Shown in pieces: positions 24,315 through 33,839 of a DNA stretch of 64,000 bases (the first letter of the stretch is position 1; each line of letters opens with the position of its first letter). Source of the DNA: Mycobacterium sp. JS623 (GTDB lineage Bacteria; Actinomycetota; Actinomycetes; Mycobacteriales; Mycobacteriaceae); NCBI RefSeq assembly GCF_000328565.1, contig NC_019966.1, forward strand, positions 6,324,001 through 6,388,000, in the 5' to 3' direction. A program made the position numbers and the translations under genes. The notes under the pieces are model-generated. The model did not search any database and was not told the origin of the DNA. It saw only the letters and a program-made list of their open reading frames with translations.

Positions 24315-27098
24315 TTAGCTCGCCCAGGAGATGGTGCGCAGCTGCCTGCGCGAGGTGATGCCGAGTTTCACGAAGACCTTCCGAAGATGCCATTCCACGG
24401 TGTGGGTGCTGATGAACAGCTGCGCACCGATCTCCTGATTCGTCAGGCCGTCGCCTGCCAGCCGCGCGATCTGCGCCTCCTGAGCAGTCAGCTGTTCGCC
24501 AGACTTGGTCGGCTGCTTGCGCACCTTCTCCCCGGTCGCGGCCAGTTCGCGTCGGGCTCTTTCCGCAAAACCTTCGGCGCCGAACTTGGCGAACATCTGG
24601 TATGCGGTGTTGAGCTGTTGGCGGGCGTCGACCCTGCGCTTCACCCGCCGCAGCCACTCGCCGTAGCACAGTCGGACACGCGCCCCGTGAAGCGCGACGT
24701 TGGCCCGCTCGAGCCGTTGCACTGCCTCGGCGAACAGATTCTCTGTGGTCTCGTCGTCGGCGACCATCGCCCGGGCTGCCGCCAAGATACCCAGCCCCCA
24801 GTCCGTGCCGCTGGCGCCTGCCCGTTGTTCGAGAAGCAGCAAGGCAGGCGCCGCAGATCCGTTGTCGCCTAGGTGCACTGAAGCTTCAATGAGTTCGTAG
24901 AGGCACCAGCCGTAAAACCCGAGATCTTCGTACTCGCAGCACTCACGCGCGGCTTGCAGAGCCTCGTCGTAGCGACCGAGGCCGTTGAACAGGATCGCCG
25001 AAATGAACATGGCGAGACCGACAAGGCGCCCTTCCCCCTTCGCAGCGCCCTCGGCTTTGGCCGACGCGATGAGACCTTCCGCATCGCTCGGAACGCCGCG
25101 CCACGCGGCCAGGTTCATCGCGTGGTACTTCCTCGGTGCGAGGCCGATCCACGTTGCGATCGCGTCTACCTCTTCGAGAACCCGTTCCGCCGAGGTGAAT
25201 TCGCCCATATACACATGAGCTCCGGCGCGATAGGCAAGCGCCGGCGGCAACGCGGCAAGCGCGCCCACTTCGCGGGCGCGTCGGACGGTCTCGGTCGCGA
25301 TGCGCTGCAACACCGCGTCGTCCCACAGTTCGTGGGCGGCCGATTCCTGCGCGACGGGAAACGGCCAGCTGCGGCCATTGTCGTCGCTCGACTCCTCGTG
25401 GGCGTTCCAAAGTTCCAGTGCGGCACGGAGATCGTCGGCTCCCGCCCCGGGGCCGTCGATGATTCGATTTGTCAGCCCGCTCAACAGAAAGTCGACCGGG
25501 CGACGTATCTGCGTCAGCCGGTCGATCGCGGCACGACCTGCCGTCGCCACCTCCGCCAGCAGATTCGGCTCACCAAGTCTGCCCGCATACATCGCAGCGG
25601 CGAGCGCTTCGAGATGCGTATCCCGAGCCAAGGCGTCGTCACACCCATCCAGTTGTTTTGCAGCACTGAGTAATTGCGTGGCGGCTTCGCTCGTCTTGAC
25701 GGCACCCGGCGCTCCGGCGCGGCTACGCACGAATTCGATCTGGGCACGCATCCGAGCGATCTGGGCTCGTTGCAACTTCGACAGCGGGGTGAGCTCGGCA
25801 ATCGCGAGCAGCTCGTATGCCGCTTCGGGCGCCGCCGCCTCACGTTTGGCATGGGCGGCGGCGATGGCCCTCGCCCCGCGGATGGCTGGGTCTGACGTGA
25901 GTGCCGTCGCACGTTCCAGGAAGGCGGCGGCCGCGGCCACTCCACCCCTGCTCTGCGCCCGGCCTGCCGAAGCCTCCAGGTCCGCGGCGACCGCTTCGTC
26001 TGGCCCCGTTGCGGCGTTGGCGGCGTGCCACGCCCGACGGTCGGGGTCCGACTGCGGATCGGTGGCGTCGGCCAACGCCCGATGAATGGCCCTGCGGTCG
26101 GTGAGATCGGCGGCCCGGTAGGCGGCCGACCGCAGCAGCGGGTGGTGAAATCGCATGCGGGGTCCGAATTCGATGACGCCGTCGGCTTCGGCCGGCGCCA
26201 ACGCGTCGACCGCGATGCCCAGTTTCGCCGCCGCCCGCAGGAACAGCGCGGCATCGCCGACCGGTTCGGCGGCGGCGAGAAGCAGCAGCCGCTGGGTCTC
26301 GACGGGTAGGGATTTGATGCGGTTGACGAAGCCGTCTTCGATTGCCGCTGTAGACGACCGCTTGCCTGAAATCCAAAAGCCGCCGGCAAGCTCCGTCGCG
26401 GAGACGCTTCGCGGTACCTCGATGATAGCGAGCGGAATGCCGCGGGTCTCGGCGACGATGCGGTCGCGCACACGCGGGTCGAGCGCCCCGACCATCACCG
26501 ACTCCAACAGTTCCCGCGCGTCGCCGTCGGACAGACCCTTGATCGCGAGTTCCGGCAGACCCCGCAGAGCTTCGGCGTTGCGCTCGCGGGCGGCGAACAC
26601 CATCGCGACACGCTCGGCCAACAGCCGCCTCGCCACGAATGCCAGCGTCTGTACCGACACTTCGTCGAGCCATTGGGCGTCATCGACGATGCAGAGCAGG
26701 GGTTGGTCGTTGGCGGCCACGGCGATCAGGCTCAGCACCGCCAGGCCAACCAGGAACCGATCCGGGGTGGCGCCGACTCCGCGACCAAACGCGACGTTGA
26801 GGGCCTCCCGCTGTGGTTCAGGAAGTTCACCAAGGTGATTCAGCAGCGGTGCACACAGCTGCTGCAGGCCGGCGAACGCGAGTTCCATGTCGGACTGCAC
26901 ACCCACCACTTGGATGCAGCGGACCCCGGTCGCCAGCCCTGAAACGTAGTCAAGCAACGCGGTCTTGCCGATCCCCGCCTCGCCGCGGAGCACCAGCACT
27001 CCGCTGGTGCCCGATTGGACAGCGGAGATCAGCCCCCTAAGCGTCTCGCATTCGCTATTGCGACCGCGAAGACGTGCCCCCCGACCTTCGCTCGACAT
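24315..27098 (-). CDS. LAL-type LuxR transcriptional regulator (AAA ATPase + HTH)
   Basis: This 927-aa protein has an N-terminal AAA/STAND ATPase with Walker A GEAGIGKT (39-46) and a Walker-B-like LLCIVDDAQWLDE, a long helical middle that is probably TPR-like, and a C-terminal LuxR HTH from about residue 860 (LTAQEAQIARLAGDGLTNQEIG, STHTVEWHLRKVFVKLG). LAL regulators are ATP-dependent activators, often of neighbouring metabolic genes. The nitroreductase downstream and the reductase/methyltransferase genes upstream are candidate targets. Confidence 0.9.
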   Translation of the reverse strand: MSSEGRGARLRGRNSECETLRGLISAVQSGTSGVLVLRGEAGIGKTALLDYVSGLATGVRCIQVVGVQSDMELAFAGLQQLCAPLLNHLGELPEPQREALNVAFGRGVGATPDRFLVGLAVLSLIAVAANDQPLLCIVDDAQWLDEVSVQTLAFVARRLLAERVAMVFAARERNAEALRGLPELAIKGLSDGDARELLESVMVGALDPRVRDRIVAETRGIPLAIIEVPRSVSATELAGGFWISGKRSSTAAIEDGFVNRIKSLPVETQRLLLLAAAEPVGDAALFLRAAAKLGIAVDALAPAEADGVIEFGPRMRFHHPLLRSAAYRAADLTDRRAIHRALADATDPQSDPDRRAWHAANAATGPDEAVAADLEASAGRAQSRGGVAAAAAFLERATALTSDPAIRGARAIAAAHAKREAAAPEAAYELLAIAELTPLSKLQRAQIARMRAQIEFVRSRAGAPGAVKTSEAATQLLSAAKQLDGCDDALARDTHLEALAAAMYAGRLGEPNLLAEVATAGRAAIDRLTQIRRPVDFLLSGLTNRIIDGPGAGADDLRAALELWNAHEESSDDNGRSWPFPVAQESAAHELWDDAVLQRIATETVRRAREVGALAALPPALAYRAGAHVYMGEFTSAERVLEEVDAIATWIGLAPRKYHAMNLAAWRGVPSDAEGLIASAKAEGAAKGEGRLVGLAMFISAILFNGLGRYDEALQAARECCEYEDLGFYGWCLYELIEASVHLGDNGSAAPALLLLEQRAGASGTDWGLGILAAARAMVADDETTENLFAEAVQRLERANVALHGARVRLCYGEWLRRVKRRVDARQQLNTAYQMFAKFGAEGFAERARRELAATGEKVRKQPTKSGEQLTAQEAQIARLAGDGLTNQEIGAQLFISTHTVEWHLRKVFVKLGITSRRQLRTISWAS

Positions 27099-27203
27099 AG
27101 GGCTCCACCGCGTCTGTTTGCAGTGGAGACCTTACCGCTGGCCGGGCTGTGAACTGGCTCTCGGCCAAGCTCGCTAGCCCGGCAGGAAACCGCGGCGGCT
27201 GCG

Positions 27204-27959
27204 CTACGCCTTGGCAGCGGTTTCGAGCAGCCAGTCCTCGAACCTCGTGTCGAACAGCGTCGCGCCCTCGCCGGGGCACAGGGTGCGCTCGTCGATATCG
27301 ATGCCCCAGTACTGCGCCTTCGGATCAGCGACGACCTCGCGAGTGTCGCCGTGGGCGGTCAATGCAGTCCTGATGAGGTCGGGCAACAGGAACGCCTGCG
27401 GCCCACCGATTTCCGTGAGGCCGTTCACCGGACCGTTGACTGCAGCGATCGCGAGCCCTTGGGCAACGTCGGCAGCGGCCATCGGCTGGAAATAAGCTGC
27501 TGGCATCCGCACCACGCCGTCGGCGGTCGCGGAGTCGGCGAGGGTGTCGATGAACTCGAAGAACTGCGTCGCGTGCACAAGGGTGTACGGGATCGGCCCC
27601 TCGGCGATCAGGTTCTCCTGCAGAAGCTTCGCCTGGAAATACCCGCTCTGCGGGGCAAGCGCAGCGGTGCCCACCACCGACAGCGCGATGTGGTGGCCGA
27701 CGCCGGCGTCCTTCTCCGCAGTGAGCAAATTCGTGGTCGCGGTGCGGAAGAACTCGATGGCCGAGTCGTCGAGCTGCGGTGAATTCGACACGTCGACCAC
27801 CACCGAGGCGCCCGCGAGAACCTCGGCCAGACCCTCGCCCGTCAGCGTGTTGACTCCTGTCGAAGGCGCGGCGGCGACGGCTTCGTGGCCGTGTTGGTCC
27901 AGCGCGTGCACCAGCTTCGAGCCGATCAGGCCCGTTCCTCCGATGACGACGATCTTCAT
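27204..27959 (-). CDS. NmrA-like NAD(P)-binding protein
   Basis: This is a 251-aa Rossmann protein with the nucleotide motif VIGGTGLIGSKL at the N-terminus, then VVVDVSNSPQLDD, HHIALSVVGT, and YFQAKLLQENLI in place of the SDR YxxxK. The pattern is that of atypical SDR/NmrA proteins, which are redox sensors or reductases. It is 93 bp downstream of the methyltransferase gene on the same strand, so they may form an operon. Substrate unknown. Confidence 0.82.
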   Translation of the reverse strand: MKIVVIGGTGLIGSKLVHALDQHGHEAVAAAPSTGVNTLTGEGLAEVLAGASVVVDVSNSPQLDDSAIEFFRTATTNLLTAEKDAGVGHHIALSVVGTAALAPQSGYFQAKLLQENLIAEGPIPYTLVHATQFFEFIDTLADSATADGVVRMPAAYFQPMAAADVAQGLAIAAVNGPVNGLTEIGGPQAFLLPDLIRTALTAHGDTREVVADPKAQYWGIDIDERTLCPGEGATLFDTRFEDWLLETAAKA

Positions 27960-28052
27960 GATGGCCCTTCCGTTGTCTCCTGACAGCTTCCTGACCGCCA
28001 GAACGGGCGGGCGACCGCGAAGTCATCCCGATGTCGATCTTTTCGGCTAGGG

Positions 28053-29096
28053 CTACTTGATGCCGACGACCATCGAGTCAGGACCGACCAGCTGCTCGAC
28101 ATAGCTCTTGCTGAAGCCGACGTCGGCCATCCAGCCACGGCAATCGGCACCCGTGTAGTCGAAGCCGCCGGGAGTCTCGATCAGCATGTTGAGGCTCATC
28201 AGCAGACCGAATGCGTTGTGGCGCCGCTCGTCATCGATGAGGCCTTCGAAGACGATCAACGCCCCCTCCCTGGGCAGTGCGTCGTAGGCCTTCTGCAGGA
28301 GCAGACGCTTCTGGTCCATATCCCAGTCGTGCAGGATGTGGCCCATGATGAGGACGTCGGCGTTCGGCAAAGGGTCGGCGAAGAAGTCGCCGGGCGTGAA
28401 TCGCAGGCGGCTACTCAAATCATGTTGTGCAACATAGGAATTGAAGATCGGCTCGACGGGTGGCAGGTCGTAGCCGCCGCCCGTCAAGTGCTCGTGGGCC
28501 GTCGCGATGGCGACCGGGACGGCGCCTTGTGCGCACCCGATATCGGTCACGCTGCCGTAGTCGCGCCACGGAAACTTGGCGGCGATGGCGTAGCCCGCCG
28601 CGAGACTCAGACCCGACATCGCAGCGGTGAATACGGCCAGCTTCTCCGGGTCGGCGTACAGGGTTGCGAAGAAGTCGCCGCCCGTCTTCACCTCGTTCTG
28701 CGGTTGGCCGGTTTTCAGTCCCTCGATCAGCGAGTCCCAGAAGCCGTAGAGGCGGACACTCGACATTTCCATGATGCCGCCCACGTATGTGGGCTTTGCC
28801 GGATCGAGGAAGAGATCGGTGTGCGGAGTGTTTTGGTACCGGCCGTCGGTGCGTTCGAGCATCCCGAGAGCGACGAGCGCGTCGAAGAAGTCCCGTGCAC
28901 TGCGCGGATGCAGGCCGAGTCGCTCGCGGAGTTGCTCCGCGTCCAGCGGCCCAGCCTCGCTGAGCACGCCGAAGAGTTTCAGCTCGACGGCACTCAACAG
29001 GGTCCTGGAAGCCCAGTAGCCGAAGCCCAGCTGCATGATGCCGTCGGGTGTCAAGGCCTCGGAATCTGGCGTAGACAGCACAGTTGGTTTGCTCAT
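28053..29096 (-). CDS. O-methyltransferase (family 2, SAM-dependent)
   Basis: This 347-aa protein has an N-terminal winged-helix dimerisation domain (LGFGYWASRTLLSAVELKLF; LGLHPRSARDFFDALVALGML) and a C-terminal SAM-binding domain with VTDIGCAQGAVPVAIA and the catalytic-His region GHILHDWDMDQ. The family methylates hydroxyl groups on small aromatic or polyketide-like substrates. It is followed by an NmrA-like reductase gene, suggesting a small modification cluster. No other biosynthetic genes are adjacent. Confidence 0.87.
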   Translation of the reverse strand: MSKPTVLSTPDSEALTPDGIMQLGFGYWASRTLLSAVELKLFGVLSEAGPLDAEQLRERLGLHPRSARDFFDALVALGMLERTDGRYQNTPHTDLFLDPAKPTYVGGIMEMSSVRLYGFWDSLIEGLKTGQPQNEVKTGGDFFATLYADPEKLAVFTAAMSGLSLAAGYAIAAKFPWRDYGSVTDIGCAQGAVPVAIATAHEHLTGGGYDLPPVEPIFNSYVAQHDLSSRLRFTPGDFFADPLPNADVLIMGHILHDWDMDQKRLLLQKAYDALPREGALIVFEGLIDDERRHNAFGLLMSLNMLIETPGGFDYTGADCRGWMADVGFSKSYVEQLVGPDSMVVGIK

Positions 29097-29446
29097 TTGA
29101 TATCCCCCCGCCGAAAGATCACTAAGAGGTGAATTTACCGGCGCTAGTGACGTTTGCGGTGCGATTCGCTCCCTTCAGCAGCTGAGTGCGGGCAACTCAT
29201 CGGCGCGGACGACGCTGGGGAAGACGGGGGCGAACGAACTGCGATCATCGTCGCGCCCAGGAGCGCGCCGCAATTGACCTGGCGTCAACGTATTCCCCTC
29301 TCGCACAGCAACTTCCAAGTCTTTCATGCCTGGCAGTGCTTTCGAGTGCAAATTGTCTGTTGGGATCGGTAGCGGTCGCGCCGTCTTGTACTTGGGGTAA
29401 TGGCGCACGATCCGGGGCGTCACCGGAACCAAGCGAGAGAACCCCC
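29097..29446. other. Non-coding stretch upstream of the methyltransferase
   Basis: About 350 bp between the divergent methyltransferase gene and the broken secreted gene. Several short open frames exist but none has a convincing start, a signal peptide or recognisable residues. It probably holds the methyltransferase promoter. Confidence 0.5.
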
Positions 29447-29637
29447 ATGCTCACCAACCGCCTCGTGGCAACGATTGCCGGCACAGTGCTCGCCGCCGGA
29501 ACGCTCACAGCTGCGCTCGTCGGCCTCGCCAACTGATCGCAGCGTTCAACGCGAAGAAGGTGTTCGCGACGCCACAGCAGAACGAGGCGATGATCGTCGC
29601 GTCGATGACGGCCTATTGCCCGCAATACCGCAACTAG
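29447..29637 (+). pseudogene. Broken DUF732-like secreted protein gene
   Basis: From ATG 29447 a perfect signal-peptide-like segment (MLTNRLVATIAGTVLAAGTLTAALVGLAN) runs into a TGA at 29534. In another frame, directly overlapping, 34 codons (LIAAFNAKKVFATPQQNEAM, then ending MTAYCPQYRN) continue to TAG 29635. The AYCPQY ending is characteristic of mycobacterial DUF732 proteins. The middle of a normal DUF732 domain is missing, so this looks like a gene damaged by an internal deletion that also shifted the frame. The 290 bp that follow (29638-29927) show no supported gene. Confidence 0.55.
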
Positions 29638-29927
29638 TGGCTCGTTGAATTGTGTTGCCAACCCACTCGCAATGCTGAGAAGTTGGCGACGTGAGGACGT
29701 GCGCTGTAGCGCTAACGTTAGCTTGGTGTCGACTTTGAACGTCACGCCAGCGGACCTCGTCGCTTTCGCCGACGGGCATCGCGATGTCGCGGCCCGACGG
29801 TAATCTTCCCGAGTATCCCTCCGACATCGCGAAGTCGCACCGGTACACGACGCCGACAGAATCGACGGCCACAGAGTCGAAATCCGGGGGGCCGCACAAC
29901 GAAGAGCCCCGCCGGTATGCCGATCCG

Positions 29928-31100
29928 CTATGAGTTGTCTTCGCCCGGTAAGCGCTGACGAAGCGTGGCCGCGCGAAACGTGAGGTGGTTGCGCTCGGCG
30001 ACGTTCTGCGCCTGTGCGGCGGCCTGCACGTAAAGCTCTGCCGCCGTGGCGATGTCGCCGGCCCGCTCATGCAAGTACGCGGCCGACGCGGTATACCGCG
30101 GAAGCGTCGGCTCGAGCTCGCCGAGTGCGGCGAGCCCCGCCTGCGGTCCATCCGCTTCACCGACTGCGACGGCGCGATTGAGCCGCACCACCGGGCTGTC
30201 GGTGAGCCGGATGAGCTCGTCGTACCACTCGACGATCTGCACCCAGTCGGTCTCCTCAGCGGTCTGCGCGTCTGCGTGCAGCGCCGCGATCGCCGCTTGC
30301 GCCTGGTACTCCCCGAGCCGATCGCGGGCTAGCGCCGCCTGGAGTACGGCCACTCCCTCCGCGATGAGTTCGCGCCGCCAGAGGCTGCGGTCTTGATCTT
30401 CCAGCACCACCAGACTGCCGTCGTCGCGAGTCCGGGCGTCTCGCCTCGCATGGTGAAGCAGAAATAATGCGAGAAGCCCGGCGACCTCCTCGTCGCGCGT
30501 CGTCGCGGCCAGCTGTCGCGCCAGCCGAATCGCCTCCTCAGCGAGATCGACGTCGCCGCTGTACCCCTCGTTGAACACCAGGTACAGCACCTTCAGCACC
30601 GTGCGCAAATCTCCCGGCTGATCCAGCCGGATGTCGCCGACGATCCGTTTGGCCCGGCTAATCCGTTGCGCCATAGTCGCTTCCGGCACAAGGTATGCCT
30701 GCGCAATCTGGCGTGTGGTGAGGCCACCAACAGCGCGCAAAGTCAGCGCGACGGCCGATGCGGGGGTGAGGTTCGGATGCGCGCACAAAAAGTAGAGCTG
30801 CAGTGTGTCGTCGACGGACTCCGCCGGGCCGGGCGGCGGCTCGTCAGTCACCCGAAGCTCACGGTCGCGCCGCGCGCTGTCGGATCTCGCAAGATCGACG
30901 AAACGCCGCCACGCCGTGGTGATCAACCAGCCCTTGGGATCGTCCGGCCGTTGATTCGGCCATGTCTCAACAGCTTTGAGCAGGGCCTCCTGCACAGCAT
31001 CCTCGGCGGTCGCGAAGTCGGCCCCGCGGTGGACGAGGGCTGCCAACACGCCGGGGATCAGGCCCCGCAGCTGGGCCTCGTCCACCGCATCGGCGGCCAT
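29928..31100 (-). CDS. ECF42-type sigma factor with C-terminal helical extension
   Basis: This 390-aa protein has N-terminal sigma-70 regions 2 and 4 (about 1-180: FATAEDAVQEALLKAVETWP, GGLTTRQIAQAYLVPEATMAQRISRAK) and a long helical, TPR-like C-terminal domain (LYLVFNEGYSG, VVRLNRAVAVGEADGPQAGL). This architecture plus a DGPF-domain gene next door defines the ECF42 group, in which the extension is needed for activity. The start is ATG 31100 or the adjacent GTG 31103, directly touching the TGA of the upstream DGPF gene (TGAGTGATG), so translation is coupled. Confidence 0.88.
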   Translation of the reverse strand: MAADAVDEAQLRGLIPGVLAALVHRGADFATAEDAVQEALLKAVETWPNQRPDDPKGWLITTAWRRFVDLARSDSARRDRELRVTDEPPPGPAESVDDTLQLYFLCAHPNLTPASAVALTLRAVGGLTTRQIAQAYLVPEATMAQRISRAKRIVGDIRLDQPGDLRTVLKVLYLVFNEGYSGDVDLAEEAIRLARQLAATTRDEEVAGLLALFLLHHARRDARTRDDGSLVVLEDQDRSLWRRELIAEGVAVLQAALARDRLGEYQAQAAIAALHADAQTAEETDWVQIVEWYDELIRLTDSPVVRLNRAVAVGEADGPQAGLAALGELEPTLPRYTASAAYLHERAGDIATAAELYVQAAAQAQNVAERNHLTFRAATLRQRLPGEDNS

Positions 31101-31120
31101 CACTCAGTGACACTCAGTGA
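31101..31120. repeat. 10-bp tandem duplication at the DGPF/sigma gene junction
   Basis: CACTCAGTGA occurs twice in tandem (31101-31110, 31111-31120) over the stop codon of the DGPF gene and the start of the sigma gene. Because 10 is not a multiple of 3 it changes the reading frame and probably created the present stop/start arrangement. Confidence 0.8.
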
Positions 31121-31517
31121 CGGTCGGGGAAGCGGTCAGGAACGGTCGGACTTCGAGCCACTCGTGGATCGGCTTGCCGCCTGCGCCGGGCGCCGCAGAC
31201 AATTCGCCGGCCAACTCGACAGCCCGCTCGTACGAGTCGACGTCGACGATCATCCAACCAGCGATGAGGTCCTTGGTCTCCGCGAACGGTCCATCGGTGA
31301 CGGGCGGCTTGCCCTCGCCGTCGTAACGGACCCACGCGCCCTCAGGGGCCAGGGCCTGGCCGTCGACGTACTCGCCGCTGGCTTGCAGCTTGGCCGCGAA
31401 GTCGTTCATGTACTTGATGTGCGCCTCCACCTCCGCGGGTGCCCACTGGTCCATCGGCACGTCATTGACCGCCGCAGGCGCGCCACGGTAGTGCTTGAGA
31501 AACAGGAACTTGGCCAT
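31104..31517 (-). CDS. YCII-related DGPF-domain protein
   Basis: This 137-aa protein carries the diagnostic DGPF motif in VTDGPFAETKDLIAGWMIVDVDSYERA. Such proteins are the regular partners of ECF42 sigma factors; whether they regulate the sigma factor or are enzymes is open. The gene precedes the sigma gene with no gap. Its last codons come from a 10-bp tandem duplication (31101-31120), giving an unusual SPTVTECH end. Confidence 0.88.
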   Translation of the reverse strand: MAKFLFLKHYRGAPAAVNDVPMDQWAPAEVEAHIKYMNDFAAKLQASGEYVDGQALAPEGAWVRYDGEGKPPVTDGPFAETKDLIAGWMIVDVDSYERAVELAGELSAAPGAGGKPIHEWLEVRPFLTASPTVTECH

Positions 31518-31610
31518 GACGTTCTCCCTTCAGATTCGCGACCCTAGTTGGTCGCTCACCCCTGGGACGGAGCCGTCACCCGGTTCTCGACATCAACCCC
31601 CCAACAATTT

Positions 31611-32441
31611 TCAGCCGCGATATTGCGCGACTTGTTCGGCGTACTCGTCGAGGAGTCGAAGCGATTCGTCGTGCGGCTTGGTCGGCAGCAGCAGGTTCGC
31701 CTGGCCGTATCCGAGATCCTCGAGTCCGCGCCAGTACTCCGGATCGATCGGCGTGCCGAATGTCGTCAAAGGGACATCGTGGCCAGCGCCCTCGCGAAGT
31801 TGATCGATGCGGCGCTTGAGGTGATCGATCGGGAACGGGTTGGAGATCCAGCCCGCCTCGTGGCGGATCACCCGCTTGACGGTGGCATCGGAGTCGCCGC
31901 CGATAACGATGGGCGGATGTGGCTTCTGGACCGGCTTGGGTCGCATGTATGACGACTCGAAATCAACGTATTTGCCGTGGTATTCGGCGGGTTCGGTCGT
32001 CCACAGCGCCTTGATGGCCTCGATGCGTTCGTCGAGTAGCGCCCCGCGTGTCTTCGAATCGGTACCGTGATTACGCATCTCCTCCAGGTTCCAGCCCGCG
32101 CCCACCCCGAAGATGAACCGGCCATTGGAGATCAGATCGATGCTGGCAGCCTCCTTCGCCGTGATGATCGGATCACGCTGGATGAGCAATGCGATGCCGG
32201 TGATCAGTTCGATGCGTGAGGTGACGGCGGCCGCGGCCGCCAGCGTGACGAACGGGTCCAGCGTCCGGTAGTAGATCGACGGCAGCTCGCCACCGAGCGG
32301 ATACGCAGACTCCCGGCTGGCTGGGATGTGCGTGTGCTCGGCGATCGTGAGCGCGTCGAAACCTCGCTCCTCTATCGCCTGCGCCAGCGAAACCGTGTCG
32401 ATGCTGTCGTCATTGACGAACGTGGAAATCCCGAATTTCAT
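31611..32441 (-). CDS. LLM-class F420-dependent oxidoreductase
   Basis: This is a 276-aa luciferase-like (beta/alpha)8 protein: MKFGISTFVNDDSIDT, ALTIAEHTHIPASRES, TSRIELITGIALLIQRDPI, GRFIFGVGAGWNLEEMRNHG and PPIVIGGDSDATVKRV are the standard family blocks. In mycobacteria these enzymes usually use F420 rather than FMN. ATG 32441 has an AAAGGA with a 5-base gap; another ATG 6 bp upstream overlaps that site and is less likely. Substrate unknown. Confidence 0.88.
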   Translation of the reverse strand: MKFGISTFVNDDSIDTVSLAQAIEERGFDALTIAEHTHIPASRESAYPLGGELPSIYYRTLDPFVTLAAAAAVTSRIELITGIALLIQRDPIITAKEAASIDLISNGRFIFGVGAGWNLEEMRNHGTDSKTRGALLDERIEAIKALWTTEPAEYHGKYVDFESSYMRPKPVQKPHPPIVIGGDSDATVKRVIRHEAGWISNPFPIDHLKRRIDQLREGAGHDVPLTTFGTPIDPEYWRGLEDLGYGQANLLLPTKPHDESLRLLDEYAEQVAQYRG

Positions 32442-32568
32442 CTGCATCCTTTTCTGCCGTTTCCCCGCTGACGCAACGCGCGCCCACTCCACGCTAATCC
32501 CGGCCCGCACGAGCGCTTCCGTACCGTCGTCAGTGACCCTGCAACCACACGCTGAAGACCGAGGCCCG

Positions 32569-33759
32569 ATGACAGACAACCCTGCCGAAGTAGTGGAGTC
32601 GGCCGGACCGCGACGGCGGTCCCGGCGGAGGTGGCGCCGCATAGCGGTCGTGCTCGCCGTCGTGCTGCTGTTGTTCGGGGTGCCCTGGTGGACGCTGGCG
32701 GCAGGAGGGACGGCCTGGCCAACGAGCGTCGTCGTGACCGGCACGCTGCTCTTCGCCGCGAGCGCGGCCGCGATGCCGGTGTTGATGGTGCTCGGGCATG
32801 GCCACAGGCATCTCGACTGGGCTGCTGCCCTCGGGGATGCGCTGCTCGGCGCGGCCTGGGTGCTGTTCGCCTGGTCGGTGCTCGGCCAGCTGCTGGGCCT
32901 GGTGCTGCTCGTTGCCGGCGTCGAGGATCCGGCGCGGTCGCGGGTTGTCGCCGGCGCGGTGGTGACTGTGGCGGCGGTGCTCCTCGTCTGGGGTTATGCC
33001 GAAGCGATGCGCGTTCCGCGCGTCAAGAACGTCGATGTCGCGATCGACGGCCTCGGGCGCGGGTTGGACGGCCTGCGCATCGCCGTCATCACCGACACGC
33101 ACTTCGGACCCATCAATCGCGCCAAGTGGTCGACGGCCGTGGTGGCACGTGTCAACGAACTCGTCGCCGATGTGGTGTGCCACGTCGGCGACATCGCGGA
33201 CGGCAGGGTCACCATTCGCGAACGGCAAGCCAGCCCCCTCGCATCGGTGAAGGCAGTGTCGGCTCGGGCCTACGTCACCGGCAACCACGAGTACTTCAGC
33301 GAGGCGCAGGGGTGGCTCGACTACATGGAAAGCATCGGATGGTCCGCGCTGCACAACCGGCACGTCATCGTCGAACGCGGCGGTGACCGGCTGGTGCTCG
33401 CCGGTGTGGACGACGCGACCGCCACTGCGTCCAGCGCCCGCGGACACGGCGCGGACCTTCATGCCGCCCTCGCCGGAACCGATCGGGCGCTGCCGGTCGT
33501 GCTCCTCGCCCACCAACCCAAGCAGGTCACCCACGCCGTGAGCGCAGGTGTCGACTTACAGATCTCAGGTCATACCCACGGCGGCCAGATCTGGCCGTTC
33601 CACCTTCTGGTTCGGCTGGAGCAGCCCGTGGTGCGCGGACTCAGCCGACACGGCGATCGGACCCAGCTGTACACCAGCCGCGGCACCGGATTCTGGGGCC
33701 CGCCGTTTCGGGTGTTCGCGCCCAGCGAGATCACCCTGTTGACGCTTCGCAGCCCATAA
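32569..33759 (+). CDS. Membrane metallophosphoesterase
   Basis: This is a 396-aa protein from ATG 32569. The N-terminal third has about four TM helices (VVLAVVLLLFGVPWW, VVVTGTLLFAASAAAMPVLMV, LLGAAWVLFAWSVLGQLL, VVTVAAVLLVWGYA), followed by a calcineurin-like phosphoesterase with ITDTHFG, HVGDIADG, TGNHEY and ISGHTHGGQ metal-binding motifs. Related proteins (YkuE/YaeI-type) cleave phospholipids or lipid-linked phosphates at the membrane. The 81 codons of open frame upstream overlap the oxidoreductase and are not coding. Confidence 0.87.
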   Translation: MTDNPAEVVESAGPRRRSRRRWRRIAVVLAVVLLLFGVPWWTLAAGGTAWPTSVVVTGTLLFAASAAAMPVLMVLGHGHRHLDWAAALGDALLGAAWVLFAWSVLGQLLGLVLLVAGVEDPARSRVVAGAVVTVAAVLLVWGYAEAMRVPRVKNVDVAIDGLGRGLDGLRIAVITDTHFGPINRAKWSTAVVARVNELVADVVCHVGDIADGRVTIRERQASPLASVKAVSARAYVTGNHEYFSEAQGWLDYMESIGWSALHNRHVIVERGGDRLVLAGVDDATATASSARGHGADLHAALAGTDRALPVVLLAHQPKQVTHAVSAGVDLQISGHTHGGQIWPFHLLVRLEQPVVRGLSRHGDRTQLYTSRGTGFWGPPFRVFAPSEITLLTLRSP

Positions 33760-33839
33760 CTCGCGCGGTCGCGCCTCATCGGCGCCAGAACAGGTGTGCG
33801 TCACGCCGCTCGCGCAGAGCCGATCTGTAGAGTCTTCGC

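Noticed and set aside
29546-30160. 204-codon minus-strand frame running through the ECF42 gene
   Set aside because: Its first part is the sigma gene in another frame; the remainder has no start or motif.
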